Below are positions 26,476-34,672 of a stretch of 64,000 nucleotides of DNA, piece after piece. The notes beneath the pieces were generated by a model. The model did no database searches. It was given only the letters and a program-made list of their open reading frames with translations, and was not told the origin of the DNA. Numbering within the stretch: the first letter of the stretch is position 1; every line of letters begins with the position of its first letter. The position numbers were made by a program, and so were the translations under genes. This stretch comes from Treponema sp. UBA3813 (GTDB lineage Bacteria; Spirochaetota; Spirochaetia; Treponematales; Treponemataceae): positions 40,519 to 104,518 of the forward strand of contig DFEB01000038.1 in the NCBI GenBank assembly GCA_002368605.1, read 5' to 3'.

Positions 26476-27665
26476 AAGGAGAATTTTCCTGAGATTGAGA
26501 GAGGAGATTTTGCAATGTTTGCTGCTGAAAGATTTTCTGCAGTGTACAAGTGATTCTCAAATGCGTCATCACTTGTCTCTTCTCCTGTGAGTTCAGGAAT
26601 TCTTACAAAATTGCTTCCGATTTGAAGAGAACATCTCGGACTGATTTCAAAATTCAGACCCAAACCAATTCCTTTTTCATTGACCCAGCCTCTGTTGTTG
26701 TTGCCTCCGACACCAGGGTAGCCCTTGTGGTCAAAATTCGCATAATACAAGCCGAAGAAGACCGAAGCTACTATTTCTACTTTGTCTGTCAAATGGTAGC
26801 TAATGCTGGCGGGGAGCCGGATGTGAAATTCGGTGTTTCCGCTGCGGGCGAATGGATTGTAATCTTCTGTTTTTCCTTCTTTGTTTACTGGTAAATCTGT
26901 GGGATTGACCGCATTGAGCGTTATATAAGCATCTGGTCGAATTCCAACTGAAAATTCTTCGATATCTTTTGTAATTCCTGCCCAAATTGAGAATGTGTGA
27001 CTTGTCGCAATTTTGCTCACATCTGTTTGATTTCCCGTACCTTCCATAGGAGGCGCAAAAAGATAGCCGAGTCCGAATCCGTTAGACGCATCCTTGCTGT
27101 AATCGTATTTAAAAGAAGTGCGGGCGAACATAACATCTGCATCCCATGGACCTAGAAACCAAAAACACCAATCGAGTGAAGCCGCAAGACGGTGTTTAAA
27201 GTCATTGTCACCAAAAAGGTAGGCAATCGTTCCTCCTGGCATTGCAGTTCCCTTTCCGCCAGAGTAGCAGAAATCATAGTAGCGTCCCTGAAATGTGAGT
27301 TTTTCATTGAATGCTATATTAAAAGCCAAGCCTAAATCAGTCATGTTTGAAGGCCAGTCTTTGTATGCTGAAATCTGCTCGTAAAAAATAAGGGCTGCCT
27401 TTAGACTTCCGTACTTTGCGCTTGCCCCGACATTCCAGTAATTTTCGTCACTTCCGCCGTAAATGACCGGATATAAATCTTTTTCAAGGGAAACGCTATT
27501 CCAATAGAAAAAATCCGTAAAATTGTCGTAGTCGCTTCTGAATACGCCGAAAGATGCCGTACTTCTTCCGCTATGCTGTGTATGGCCGAAATTGATTATT
27601 TTTTGAGTGAATGCTGCTTCTGCAAATAAAAAGAATGATAAAATTGCAATAATGATTTTTTTCAT
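26472..27665 (-). CDS. exported outer-membrane-type protein
   Basis: 397 residues with a signal peptide (KKIIIAILSFFLFAEAAFTQ) and a body of alternating aromatic and glycine-rich strands ending in KFSF, typical of a beta barrel with a terminal Phe. No family is recognised. The ATG is preceded by AAGGG at only 1-2 nt spacing, and a TATAAT ends 6 nt before the ATG, so the mRNA may be leaderless. It converges on mfd with overlapping stop codons. Confidence 0.65.
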   Translation of the reverse strand: MKKIIIAILSFFLFAEAAFTQKIINFGHTQHSGRSTASFGVFRSDYDNFTDFFYWNSVSLEKDLYPVIYGGSDENYWNVGASAKYGSLKAALIFYEQISAYKDWPSNMTDLGLAFNIAFNEKLTFQGRYYDFCYSGGKGTAMPGGTIAYLFGDNDFKHRLAASLDWCFWFLGPWDADVMFARTSFKYDYSKDASNGFGLGYLFAPPMEGTGNQTDVSKIATSHTFSIWAGITKDIEEFSVGIRPDAYITLNAVNPTDLPVNKEGKTEDYNPFARSGNTEFHIRLPASISYHLTDKVEIVASVFFGLYYANFDHKGYPGVGGNNNRGWVNEKGIGLGLNFEISPRCSLQIGSNFVRIPELTGEETSDDAFENHLYTAENLSAANIAKSPLSISGKFSF

Positions 27666-27671
27666 GCCCTT

Positions 27672-27677
27672 ATTATA
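27672..27677 (-). promoter_or_regulatory. -10 element fused to a terminator T tract
   Basis: On the minus strand TATAAT ends 6 nt before the ATG at 27665 and begins in the terminal T run of the terminator at 27675-27712. The predicted start point is the A of the start codon. Confidence 0.5.
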
Positions 27678-27712
27678 AAAAAAAGCAGGTTGTGTGTGAA
27701 CAACCTGCTTTT
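27675..27712 (-). terminator. intrinsic terminator after the amino-acid binding protein gene
   Basis: On the minus strand AAGCAGGTTG pairs with CAACCTGCTT (27701-27710 with 27683-27692), then eight T. Confidence 0.85.
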
Positions 27713-27727
27713 CAAAATCTTTTGGCT

Positions 27728-28510
27728 TTAGTATTTTAAGCCATGCTTTGCCAGAAGTTTATCAAGCTCGCCTGTTTTTATGAGATTTCTGATGACTTCA
27801 TTTACCTGTTTTGTAACGGCAGTGTTGTCCTTTTTGATTGCAATCGCATACATCATCTCGTCAAAATGCTCAGGAAGAATTGTGACAGAGTCATCGATAT
27901 AGCCGTGAAGAATTGAATGGTCGATAGCAAAAGCATCGATTTCATTGTGATCAAGGGCATCTTTGAGGGTTTGATTTGATGGATAAGTTACGACATTAAG
28001 GAATACTCCTTCCTTGATTGCTGCGTTTTTGATTGTCGTTGTCGTCATCGAGCCTTGCGTTATTCCGACTTTCTTGTTCTCAAGATTTTTGAAGGAAGTG
28101 ATACCAGATGCTTTTTTGACCATAATGCCCACTGAATCTGTGTAGTAGACATCTGAAAAATCATAGTTTTGTTTTCGTTCTTCTGTGACAGTGAATGTGG
28201 CGATAACCATATCAACTCGTTCTTGGTTTAAGAATGCGCTTCGATTTTTTGCATTTACGGTTACAAATGTTACTTTTGATTCATTGCCGAGAATTTGCTT
28301 TGCAATGGCCTTTGCAAGGTCAATTTCAAGGCCTTCATATTCTTTTGTTGTTTTATTTTGAAAACCAAATCCTGGAACATCATCTTTTACGCCAACAGTG
28401 ACTGTGCCAGCTCGTTTGATTCGGTCAATTCCGTTAGGTTTTGCAAATGCCCCGCCCAGGGCTGTAGCAAAAAGTGCAGCGACAAAAAATGATTTGATTG
28501 TGATTTTCAT
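27728..28510 (-). CDS. periplasmic amino-acid (solute) binding protein, ABC type
   Basis: 260 residues from the ATG at 28510; the upstream ATG at 28522 supplies the GGAG site, 6 nt before the chosen start. The signal peptide ends GAFAKP. The body follows the family-3 binding-protein pattern (IDRIKRAGTVTVGVKDDVPGF, then YEGLEIDLAKAIAKQILG, VDMVIATFTVTEERKQ, and GITQGSMT). Binding of a polar or acidic amino acid is likely. No permease or ATPase gene is adjacent, so the partner genes lie elsewhere. A terminator follows, so it is a single gene. Confidence 0.9.
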   Translation of the reverse strand: MKITIKSFFVAALFATALGGAFAKPNGIDRIKRAGTVTVGVKDDVPGFGFQNKTTKEYEGLEIDLAKAIAKQILGNESKVTFVTVNAKNRSAFLNQERVDMVIATFTVTEERKQNYDFSDVYYTDSVGIMVKKASGITSFKNLENKKVGITQGSMTTTTIKNAAIKEGVFLNVVTYPSNQTLKDALDHNEIDAFAIDHSILHGYIDDSVTILPEHFDEMMYAIAIKKDNTAVTKQVNEVIRNLIKTGELDKLLAKHGLKY

Positions 28511-28625
28511 ATAATTCTCCATTTTAATTTGTGAATCTAATATATTTTAATATGGAATGAGAAGATAGGCAAAGAAATTTCCGATTTTTTTTTGTAAATT
28601 TACTGTAATTACTTTTGATATTTAT

Positions 28626-28631
28626 TATACT
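28626..28631 (+). promoter_or_regulatory. -10 element 7 nt before the dCMP deaminase start
   Basis: TATACT at 28626-28631, ATG at 28639, no Shine-Dalgarno. The -35 is poor. Predicted to give a leaderless mRNA. Confidence 0.45.
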
Positions 28632-28638
28632 GAATTAT

Positions 28639-29163
28639 ATGTCTGAAAAAAATGTAAGTTCGTCTATTGAAAATTCTGAAGAAAAATACATCCGCCCCAC
28701 CTGGGACGAATACTTTATGGAAGTCGCCCGCACTGTCGCGAAAAGAGCCACCTGTGACCGTGGCCGAAGCGGCTGCGTCATTGCCAGAGACAACCAAATC
28801 CTCGTGACGGGCTATGTGGGAAGCCCGGCAGGTCTTCCTCACTGTGACCAAGTAGGCCACTTAATGAAGAAAATGCTACACTCAGACGGCTCGGTCAGCC
28901 AGCATTGCGTGCGCACAGTACATGCCGAGCAGAACGCAATCTGTCAGGCCGCAAAGAGGGGAATCCCCATTGACGGAGCCACCGTTTACTGCAAGATGAC
29001 TCCCTGCCGCACCTGCGCCATGCTCATAATCAACTGCGGAATCAAGCGGGTTGTCTGCGAAAAGCACTACCACGATGAAGCCGACAGTCTGGAAATGTTT
29101 AAGGAAGTCGGCATAAAAATCGAGCATCTGGAAGATGAAGTTCAAAGATACGCTGAGATGTAA
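28639..29163 (+). CDS. dCMP deaminase / ComEB-like cytidine deaminase
   Basis: 174 residues. The zinc motif HAEQNAICQAA (proton donor Glu in HAE) and PCRTCAMLIINCGI give the ligands His and two Cys. The spacing and the CVIARDNQILVTGYVGSPAG lead-in match deoxycytidylate deaminases. The reaction makes dUMP for thymidylate synthesis. The ATG at 28639 is preferred over the in-frame ATG at 28615, because TATACT ends 7 nt before it and no ribosome site is present. The gene converges on thrC across a long hairpin. Confidence 0.9.
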   Translation: MSEKNVSSSIENSEEKYIRPTWDEYFMEVARTVAKRATCDRGRSGCVIARDNQILVTGYVGSPAGLPHCDQVGHLMKKMLHSDGSVSQHCVRTVHAEQNAICQAAKRGIPIDGATVYCKMTPCRTCAMLIINCGIKRVVCEKHYHDEADSLEMFKEVGIKIEHLEDEVQRYAEM

Positions 29164-29189
29164 AAAAATTTTATAAAGGTTATAAATGC

Positions 29190-29284
29190 AAAAAACGGCT
29201 GGAGTCGGGGTTGCGACACAAACTCGCCTGAGCTTTGCTCACTGCGATGTTTGATGGCGCGTTCCCGACGGGAAGCCGTTTTTT
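29190..29284. terminator. long nested hairpin between dCMP deaminase and thrC (bidirectional terminator-like)
   Basis: The outer arms AAAAAACGGCT (29190-29200) and AGCCGTTTTTT (29274-29284) enclose GTCGGG...CCCGAC, then CAAAC/GTTTG and TCGC/GCGA, then a TGAGC-TTT-GCTCA cap. It is an almost continuous helix about 95 nt long. T runs at either end would terminate both convergent genes. The size is well beyond an ordinary terminator. Confidence 0.7.
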
Positions 29285-29312
29285 GTTTTAGCAAATGAAT
29301 TGAAAAATTTGT

Positions 29313-30725
29313 TTACAAATTAGCCAGGAGCCAGTCTTTGAACTGCTCGTAGTTGTTGTTCATAGGGATGGCTTTGTCTTCGAGTTTCATGACTTTTTCC
29401 AAGCGGTCTGGAATCAGCGGAGACTGGCCTGTTGCCTTCTGAACTGTTGCGCCGAATTTTGCAGGATGAGCTGTTTCGAGGATAATTCCCACAGCTTCCT
29501 TCTTGATGACCTTTTCTGCCCAAGAAGGGAGATTTGGCGTGAGACCTGGCTTTGTGATATCGTTCTTTGTGCCGTTTTTTAATGTCTCCATGCCGCCGTG
29601 ACGGATATCGCTCCAAGCCTTCCAGCCCACAGCGCCGTGGGGGTCAATTGTATAGCCTGTTTTATCGAAACAATTCTTGATTGAGCCGATGATGCCGTCA
29701 TTGTCAAGCCAGTAAGAGGCGAAGAGGGAGCGAACTTCTTCAAGAGAGTACATTGCCTGAATACGCTCGTAGTTTGAAGGAGCACCGACATCCATAGCGT
29801 TTGCATAAGTCTCTACGGAAGGACGAGCCTTGTAGTCGCCTGTGGCAATCCAGTCAGGGATTGTACGGTTTGAGTTCGTTGCCGCTACGAAACCAGTGAT
29901 TGGCGCACCCATTTCCCTGGCGATAAGACCTGATGTGAGGTTTCCGAAGTTTCCGCTTGGAACCACGCAGATAATAGCAGGATTTTCGATTTTGTTGTCG
30001 CCCCAGCTTCGAGCGCGCACGGCCAGAGATGAATACATATAGTAGAAACTCTGTGGCAAAAGCCGTGAAATATTGATTGAGTTTGCTGATGAAAGGCGGA
30101 GTTTTGCTCGCAATTCGTTGTCTGTGAAGGCCGTTTTGACTAATTTCTGGCAGTCATCGAAAGTTCCCTTTACTTTGAGGGCGCGGACATTTCCGTCGAA
30201 GGTTGAGAGCTGCTTTTCCTGCAAGGGAGAAATTTTTCCCTCCGGATAGAGAATTGTAACATCAAGCCCCGGAACATTGTGGAAGGCAGAGCCAACCGCG
30301 CTTCCTGTGTCACCAGAGGTGGCAACGAGAATATGAAGGGGAGTAGACTCGCTTTTGTTGAAATATGACATGACTCTGGCCATAAATCGCGCTCCGAAAT
30401 CCTTGAAAGCGCAAGTCGGGCCGTGGAAAAGCTCAAGGATATATGAAACTTTATCCACTGGAACAACTGGAGCCGTGAATGGATAGGCGTCTGCGATGAT
30501 AGCCTTTAAATCATTGTCCGGGATTTCGCCCTCAACATAAGGCTTAGCCATCTCAAAGGCGATGTCACGGAATGAAGGCTCCGGGGTTTTGTTTATGAAA
30601 GATGAAGGCAATTTGGGAAATTCAACAGGGATGTATAATCCGCCTGTCTTCTCGTTCATGCCACTCATAACGGCAGTTTTAAAGTCAGTCTTAACAGATT
30701 TGTCTCTTGTGTCTGTATAAATCAT
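29313..30725 (-). CDS. thrC: threonine synthase
   Basis: 470 residues. The PLP-lysine motif is in TCAFKDFGARFMARVM, the nitrogen-binding glycine loop is VPSGNFGNLTSG, and LVATSGDTGSA precedes the substrate site. The length and N-terminal layout match the gamma-proteobacterial/E. coli class of ThrC. It converts O-phosphohomoserine to threonine. GAGGAA lies about 8 nt before the ATG. It is a separate transcription unit opposite dCMP deaminase; homoserine kinase and dehydrogenase genes are not in the window. Confidence 0.95.
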   Translation of the reverse strand: MIYTDTRDKSVKTDFKTAVMSGMNEKTGGLYIPVEFPKLPSSFINKTPEPSFRDIAFEMAKPYVEGEIPDNDLKAIIADAYPFTAPVVPVDKVSYILELFHGPTCAFKDFGARFMARVMSYFNKSESTPLHILVATSGDTGSAVGSAFHNVPGLDVTILYPEGKISPLQEKQLSTFDGNVRALKVKGTFDDCQKLVKTAFTDNELRAKLRLSSANSINISRLLPQSFYYMYSSLAVRARSWGDNKIENPAIICVVPSGNFGNLTSGLIAREMGAPITGFVAATNSNRTIPDWIATGDYKARPSVETYANAMDVGAPSNYERIQAMYSLEEVRSLFASYWLDNDGIIGSIKNCFDKTGYTIDPHGAVGWKAWSDIRHGGMETLKNGTKNDITKPGLTPNLPSWAEKVIKKEAVGIILETAHPAKFGATVQKATGQSPLIPDRLEKVMKLEDKAIPMNNNYEQFKDWLLANL

Positions 30726-30774
30726 AAATAATTCCTCTTCTAATGTAGCATTTTGAATTATGCATTAAGCATTG

Positions 30775-31725
30775 CTATATTCCGTATTTAATCTCGTTTG
30801 CGAAGTCTGATGCGAGTGTTTTTCGCGCCTTGTCGAGCGCGTTCCAGTCGTTTTTATCGCTTACAGTGATGACTTTTGTTGCGGCGAAAGTGATTTCACC
30901 AGACTTTAAGTCCATGCACTTAATGTTTCCATTGAGGGTGTAGGCCGTTCCATCGGCGGTTTTTGCCGTGGAATCAATCTTAACCGTGCCGTAGACAAGA
31001 AAATTTGAAGTGCTTCCAACGATTTCTTTTGCTTTTGCACGAATTTTTGCATCGTCTCCGGCAATAACCTGATTTGTAAGGTCAATGTTTCCGATTCTTG
31101 TAAAACCCAGCTTCATCAGTGTCATGAGAAGATTTGAAGATGAGACAGGGTTTGATGTGATTGCCTTGCCGTTCTGGTTAAAGTCAACGAGGGCAATTAT
31201 ACCGCCCGCTGACTTGAGATTTGTCTGAACCTTGTAAGCGGCGCTGACTGTATTTGCCTTTGCCGTTTCTTTGATTTGAGAGTCAGAAATATCGCCTTTT
31301 GGAAAGAAACGAATTTCTGAGTTGAATGAGTGTTCTGGCGTTGAAGGAGTGAATTCTGCTTTTCCTTCTGAATTTGTGACAATTGTAGATTCACCATATA
31401 TGATTTTTCCGTCTTTGCGAGATGAAGGATAAACAACGGTGACTTCAAAATCTGTGACCGCATTTCCCAGAGAATCTTCTACTTTAATAACATAGGGTGA
31501 AGAAAAGTTTTTAAGTTTTGTTGTTTCTTTTGGAGATGAGAGAACGGTTATTTTTGAAGAGTTTGCCTTGTCAGAGTATAAATCTGCGGCTGAAGGAAGC
31601 TCAGTGCTCATGGAATTAGAGTCATTCGCAACTGAATTATTCGATGTTTTTGGATTTGATGCACATGAAAAAGCCAGTGATGTCGCAATTGCAATATAAA
31701 TCCCCGTTTTGATGGTAGATTTCAT
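30775..31725 (-). CDS. lipoprotein with Ig-like and LpoB-like parts
   Basis: 316 residues. The N-terminal signal (MKSTIKTGIYIAIATSLAFSC) ends in a lipobox-like LAFSC, giving a lipid-modified Cys21. A serine/asparagine linker, an immunoglobulin-like domain (residues 70-150), and a C-terminal domain with FTRIGNIDLTNQVI and FLVYGTVKID follow; the last resembles LpoB/CsgG-type periplasmic domains. The role is unknown, but a wall-synthesis accessory protein is plausible. GAGAGGAA precedes the ATG. Confidence 0.6.
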   Translation of the reverse strand: MKSTIKTGIYIAIATSLAFSCASNPKTSNNSVANDSNSMSTELPSAADLYSDKANSSKITVLSSPKETTKLKNFSSPYVIKVEDSLGNAVTDFEVTVVYPSSRKDGKIIYGESTIVTNSEGKAEFTPSTPEHSFNSEIRFFPKGDISDSQIKETAKANTVSAAYKVQTNLKSAGGIIALVDFNQNGKAITSNPVSSSNLLMTLMKLGFTRIGNIDLTNQVIAGDDAKIRAKAKEIVGSTSNFLVYGTVKIDSTAKTADGTAYTLNGNIKCMDLKSGEITFAATKVITVSDKNDWNALDKARKTLASDFANEIKYGI

Positions 31726-31822
31726 TCTAAAATTCCTCTCAATTACTTTTTAAACTCAGTAAAAAAAAATATAGAATATTATAGAATAAAAGCTAGAATT
31801 CTACAAGATAAATACTTCGTTG

Positions 31823-31851
31823 TTGCACAAAAAAATCCAAGTCAATAGAAT
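31823..31851 (+). promoter_or_regulatory. promoter of alr, placed for leaderless transcription
   Basis: TTGCAC (31823-31828), 17 nt, TAGAAT (31846-31851). The ATG at 31858 is 7 nt downstream, at the expected start point. Confidence 0.6.
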
Positions 31852-31857
31852 GAGAGA

Positions 31858-33030
31858 ATGAGACCAACAATAGCTCGAATTTATCTTGACAATCTGCGGC
31901 ATAACCTTAACCTTATCCGCTCAAAAATAAAAAAGCCTTCAAAAATGTGCGTGGCAATCAAGGCCGACGCTTACGGTCACGGGGCGGTTCAGTGCGCGAA
32001 AGTTGCCCTTGAGTGCGGAGTGGATTATTTTGCCGTCTCCATTATTAACGAAGGAATCCAGTTGCGCGAGGCGGGAATCAAGTGCCCGATTCTCGTTTTA
32101 AGCCTTTGCTCGCCAGATGAAATGGACTCTCTCGTTGAGCATGATTTGACACCCCTTGTTTTTGATGAGGAGTATATCACCGGAATAGCCGTTTCCTGCC
32201 TCCGTCTTGGAAAAAAAGATTTCCCGGTTCATCTTGCGGTGGACACTGGAATGGGGCGAATCGGCTGTCTGCCGGAAGAATCTGCCTATTACGCCAAGAT
32301 GATTGAGGACACCAAAGTCTTGAAGCTGGGGGGCATGTGCACTCATTTTTCTGTAGCTGACTCCCTTGATGCCGACGACATTGAGTACACAAAACATCAG
32401 TTTGAGCGATTTTTATTTGCCACTGAGCAGGTAAAAAAACTGGGAATCGATCCCGGAATACGTCACTGTGCGAATTCTGCCCTTACTCTCAACAATCCTG
32501 AAATGCACTTGGACATGTGCCGGCCAGGAATCATCTGTTACGGCTATTATCCCGGCGATTTAACAAAAGAATATTTTGAATCAAAAAATGAGGACATTGA
32601 CTTAAAGCCTGTGATGGCTCTTGTCTCAAAAGTCGTGGCAATCCGAAAATTCGGCGTGGGGCATTCTATTTCTTACGGCCGCACATGGACTTCTTCAAGG
32701 GAGACTGACATCGGCGTTATTCCTATCGGCTATGATGACGGACTTTTCCGCCGCTTCAACCAGACGAACGATGGCCGGGAGGGCAGTGGCCTTAAAGTTG
32801 CAATCGGAGGAAAGCCCTATCCTGTCCGAGGAAGAATCTGCATGGATCAGTGCATGATTGACCTTGGCAAAGAGAGCGATGTAAAGAGATGGGACGACGC
32901 GGTAATTTTCGGCCCTGAGAACAGCGGGGCGCTTCAGAGCGCGGAGGAGATTGCCCGCGCTACAAATACGATTTCCTACGAAATCACCTGCGGAATCTCA
33001 AAAAGGGTTCCGAGAGTTTACATCGGCTAA
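31858..33030 (+). CDS. alr: alanine racemase
   Basis: 390 residues. The PLP lysine lies in AIKADAYGHG (about residue 37) and the opposite tyrosine in the TIM-barrel partner subunit in SYGRTW (about 275). IPIGYDDG and VRGRICMDQCM complete the Alr pattern. It makes D-alanine for peptidoglycan. AGAGA is near the start, but the -10 lies 6 nt upstream, so this start could be leaderless. The 3' end overlaps folC by 33 nt on the opposite strand. Confidence 0.95.
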   Translation: MRPTIARIYLDNLRHNLNLIRSKIKKPSKMCVAIKADAYGHGAVQCAKVALECGVDYFAVSIINEGIQLREAGIKCPILVLSLCSPDEMDSLVEHDLTPLVFDEEYITGIAVSCLRLGKKDFPVHLAVDTGMGRIGCLPEESAYYAKMIEDTKVLKLGGMCTHFSVADSLDADDIEYTKHQFERFLFATEQVKKLGIDPGIRHCANSALTLNNPEMHLDMCRPGIICYGYYPGDLTKEYFESKNEDIDLKPVMALVSKVVAIRKFGVGHSISYGRTWTSSRETDIGVIPIGYDDGLFRRFNQTNDGREGSGLKVAIGGKPYPVRGRICMDQCMIDLGKESDVKRWDDAVIFGPENSGALQSAEEIARATNTISYEITCGISKRVPRVYIG

Positions 33031-34446
33031 AATCTTCTTCACTTCGGCGACGAGATAGAATGAGCCTGTGACAAGGAGCAATGCTTCTTCTTCACGGGCT
33101 TTTTTTATCGCCTTTTGAATTTGAAGCTTAAAGTCTTCGTTAAGGTCGTATGAAAGGCCTGCCTGCTCGAAGGCTTCTCCCAGTTTGCCTAAATCCGACT
33201 GCTTTACATTTCCCGGCTTGGTGAGGAAAATTTCATCAAATTGATTTTTGAAGAGTGGGGCAATGTCTTTTGCGTCCTTGTCGGCGGCGCAGGCAAAGAG
33301 GAGAATCCTGTGGCTAAAGGGCGCGAAGACTTGATTCATCGTTTCCATGGTGAAAGTCACGCTGTTGACCGTGTGAGCCCCGTCCAGCACGATCAGGGGG
33401 GGGTCAAGAATCTCAAAGCGGGCAGGGAGTTTTGCTTTTGCCAGCCCTCGCTCGATAACTTCCTCACTAATGGTCGGAAGCACTGTTTTTACGGCTATCG
33501 CTGCCAGCGCCGCGTTCTCTGCCTGAAATTTACCCAACAACTGTAAGGTAGTTTTTACAGGCCGAGAGAAGATTTTTGAAGAAAAACTAACGCTCATTAA
33601 TGGTAAAATGTTTTGATTTTCTAAAGATGTATATTTTTTTATACAATTCTTATGAAAATCTGAATTACCGTTAGTTAAAATTGTATTATTTTTTATACAT
33701 TCTGTTATGTTTTTTATCTTAAAATCAAGGTTTTCGATTGTGTCTTCTATAAAAATAGCCGTTGCATGCTTTTCGGAGGCTATTTTTTCAAAAACTTTCC
33801 GAACGTTCGGCTGTTGTCTGGCAATTACGACGGGCGTGTTTTCCTTTATGATTCCGCCTTTTTCAAAGGCAATTTTTTCAAGAGTGTCGCCCAAAAATTC
33901 CGTGTGCTCAAGCTCTATGGGGGTGATAACCGAAACCTTTGGGTTCACGATATTCGTTGAGTCCAGCCTCCCGCCAAGGCCTACTTCAAAAACAGAGTAG
34001 TCAACTTTTGCCTGCCGGAAGACTAAAAATGAAAAAAGGGTGACAAGCTCAAACCAGGTGATTGGCCTCTGCCCCGGAAGCTCCTCCTGGCTGATTGACT
34101 GAACGCCGTCCATGATTTCCTGAACGGCCCTGTCGTAGGCCTCTTCTTCAAAAGGCCCGTTGGGACTTGAGACCCTCTCGATAAAATCTAGAATATGGGG
34201 GGAAGTGTAAAGGCCTGTCTTAAAGCCTGCCTCGTCCAGAATCGAGGCGATAAAGGTTGAGACTGAGCCTTTTCCCTTGCTGCCGGCTACATGGAAACAG
34301 GGGGCGAAATTTTCGGGATGACCGAATTTTTCGCAGAAGAAGCGCATGGTGTCCAGCCAGAAAATGTTCTTTTTGGGGGTTTTCTCGAAGTTGAGGTATG
34401 AGTCAATCCATGACTCCAGTTTTTGAATGGAAGGGAGTTTTTTCAT
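32998..34446 (-). CDS. folC: dihydrofolate/folylpolyglutamate synthase
   Basis: 482 residues. The ATP loop is GSKGKGSVSTFIA (about residues 50-62); YTSPHILDFIERV and the central EVGLGGRLDSTNIV are family signatures, followed by ELEHTEFLG. It adds glutamates to folates. Compared with typical FolC it has about 40 extra residues near 255-295 (rich in Asn, Lys, Ile), encoded by very AT-rich DNA that contains a repeat. TATAAT ends 8 nt before the ATG, with no ribosome site, so it is probably leaderless. It is transcribed divergently from trpS. Confidence 0.93.
   Translation of the reverse strand: MKKLPSIQKLESWIDSYLNFEKTPKKNIFWLDTMRFFCEKFGHPENFAPCFHVAGSKGKGSVSTFIASILDEAGFKTGLYTSPHILDFIERVSSPNGPFEEEAYDRAVQEIMDGVQSISQEELPGQRPITWFELVTLFSFLVFRQAKVDYSVFEVGLGGRLDSTNIVNPKVSVITPIELEHTEFLGDTLEKIAFEKGGIIKENTPVVIARQQPNVRKVFEKIASEKHATAIFIEDTIENLDFKIKNITECIKNNTILTNGNSDFHKNCIKKYTSLENQNILPLMSVSFSSKIFSRPVKTTLQLLGKFQAENAALAAIAVKTVLPTISEEVIERGLAKAKLPARFEILDPPLIVLDGAHTVNSVTFTMETMNQVFAPFSHRILLFACAADKDAKDIAPLFKNQFDEIFLTKPGNVKQSDLGKLGEAFEQAGLSYDLNEDFKLQIQKAIKKAREEEALLLVTGSFYLVAEVKKILADVNSRNPF
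33628..33699. repeat. duplicated palindromic 18-mer inside folC
   Basis: Two near-identical 18-mers, TGTAT-N8-ATACA, at 33628-33645 and 33682-33699 (16 of 18 identical), 54 nt apart. Flanking TTCT(G)TTATG-like bases are partly shared. In protein they give CIKKYT and CIKNNT, 18 residues apart. Confidence 0.7.
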
Positions 34447-34454
34447 GATGGAAA

Positions 34455-34460
34455 ATTATA
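34455..34460 (-). promoter_or_regulatory. -10 element 8 nt before folC start
   Basis: On the minus strand TATAAT (34455-34460) is followed by eight bases and the ATG at 34446. No Shine-Dalgarno. The -35 is unclear. Confidence 0.5.
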
Positions 34461-34504
34461 ATGATTAGGCTTTCTTTAAGCGAGTGAATTTTATTTTTTT
34501 TAGA

Positions 34505-34612
34505 AAATGCCCGCGCCGCCGTGTAGCACCGCCGAAGGCGTTCCGCAGCGAAGCGGAGGAATGAGGGCTACCGAAGTGCGGAAGGGCGGTGGTCAGTTGA
34601 TTCGCGCCTGAA
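34505..34612. repeat. GC-rich nested-hairpin element between folC and trpS
   Basis: CACCGCC (34527-34533) pairs with GGCGGTG (34585-34591) and TTCCGCA (34541-34547) with TGCGGAA (34577-34583). A small CGCC-GAA-GGCG hairpin lies inside, and an alternative CCGC...GCGG stem is also possible. Base composition is far richer in GC than the surroundings, and there is no plausible frame. Confidence 0.65.
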
Positions 34613-34640
34613 AATTCTTATGGATAAAAGCGACCGATTC

Positions 34641-34649
34641 TGATATAAT
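34641..34649 (+). promoter_or_regulatory. extended -10 promoter of trpS
   Basis: TGATATAAT (34641-34649), an extended -10 element, with no good -35. The leader of about 17 nt includes the AAGAGGAA ribosome site. Confidence 0.6.
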
Positions 34650-34672
34650 CCTTGCATTCAGAAGAGGAATTT

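Noticed and set aside
34505-34612. Integron attC site
   Set aside because: The hairpin lacks the RYYYAAC/GTTRRRY core boxes and the extrahelical-base pattern; no integrase or cassette array is present.
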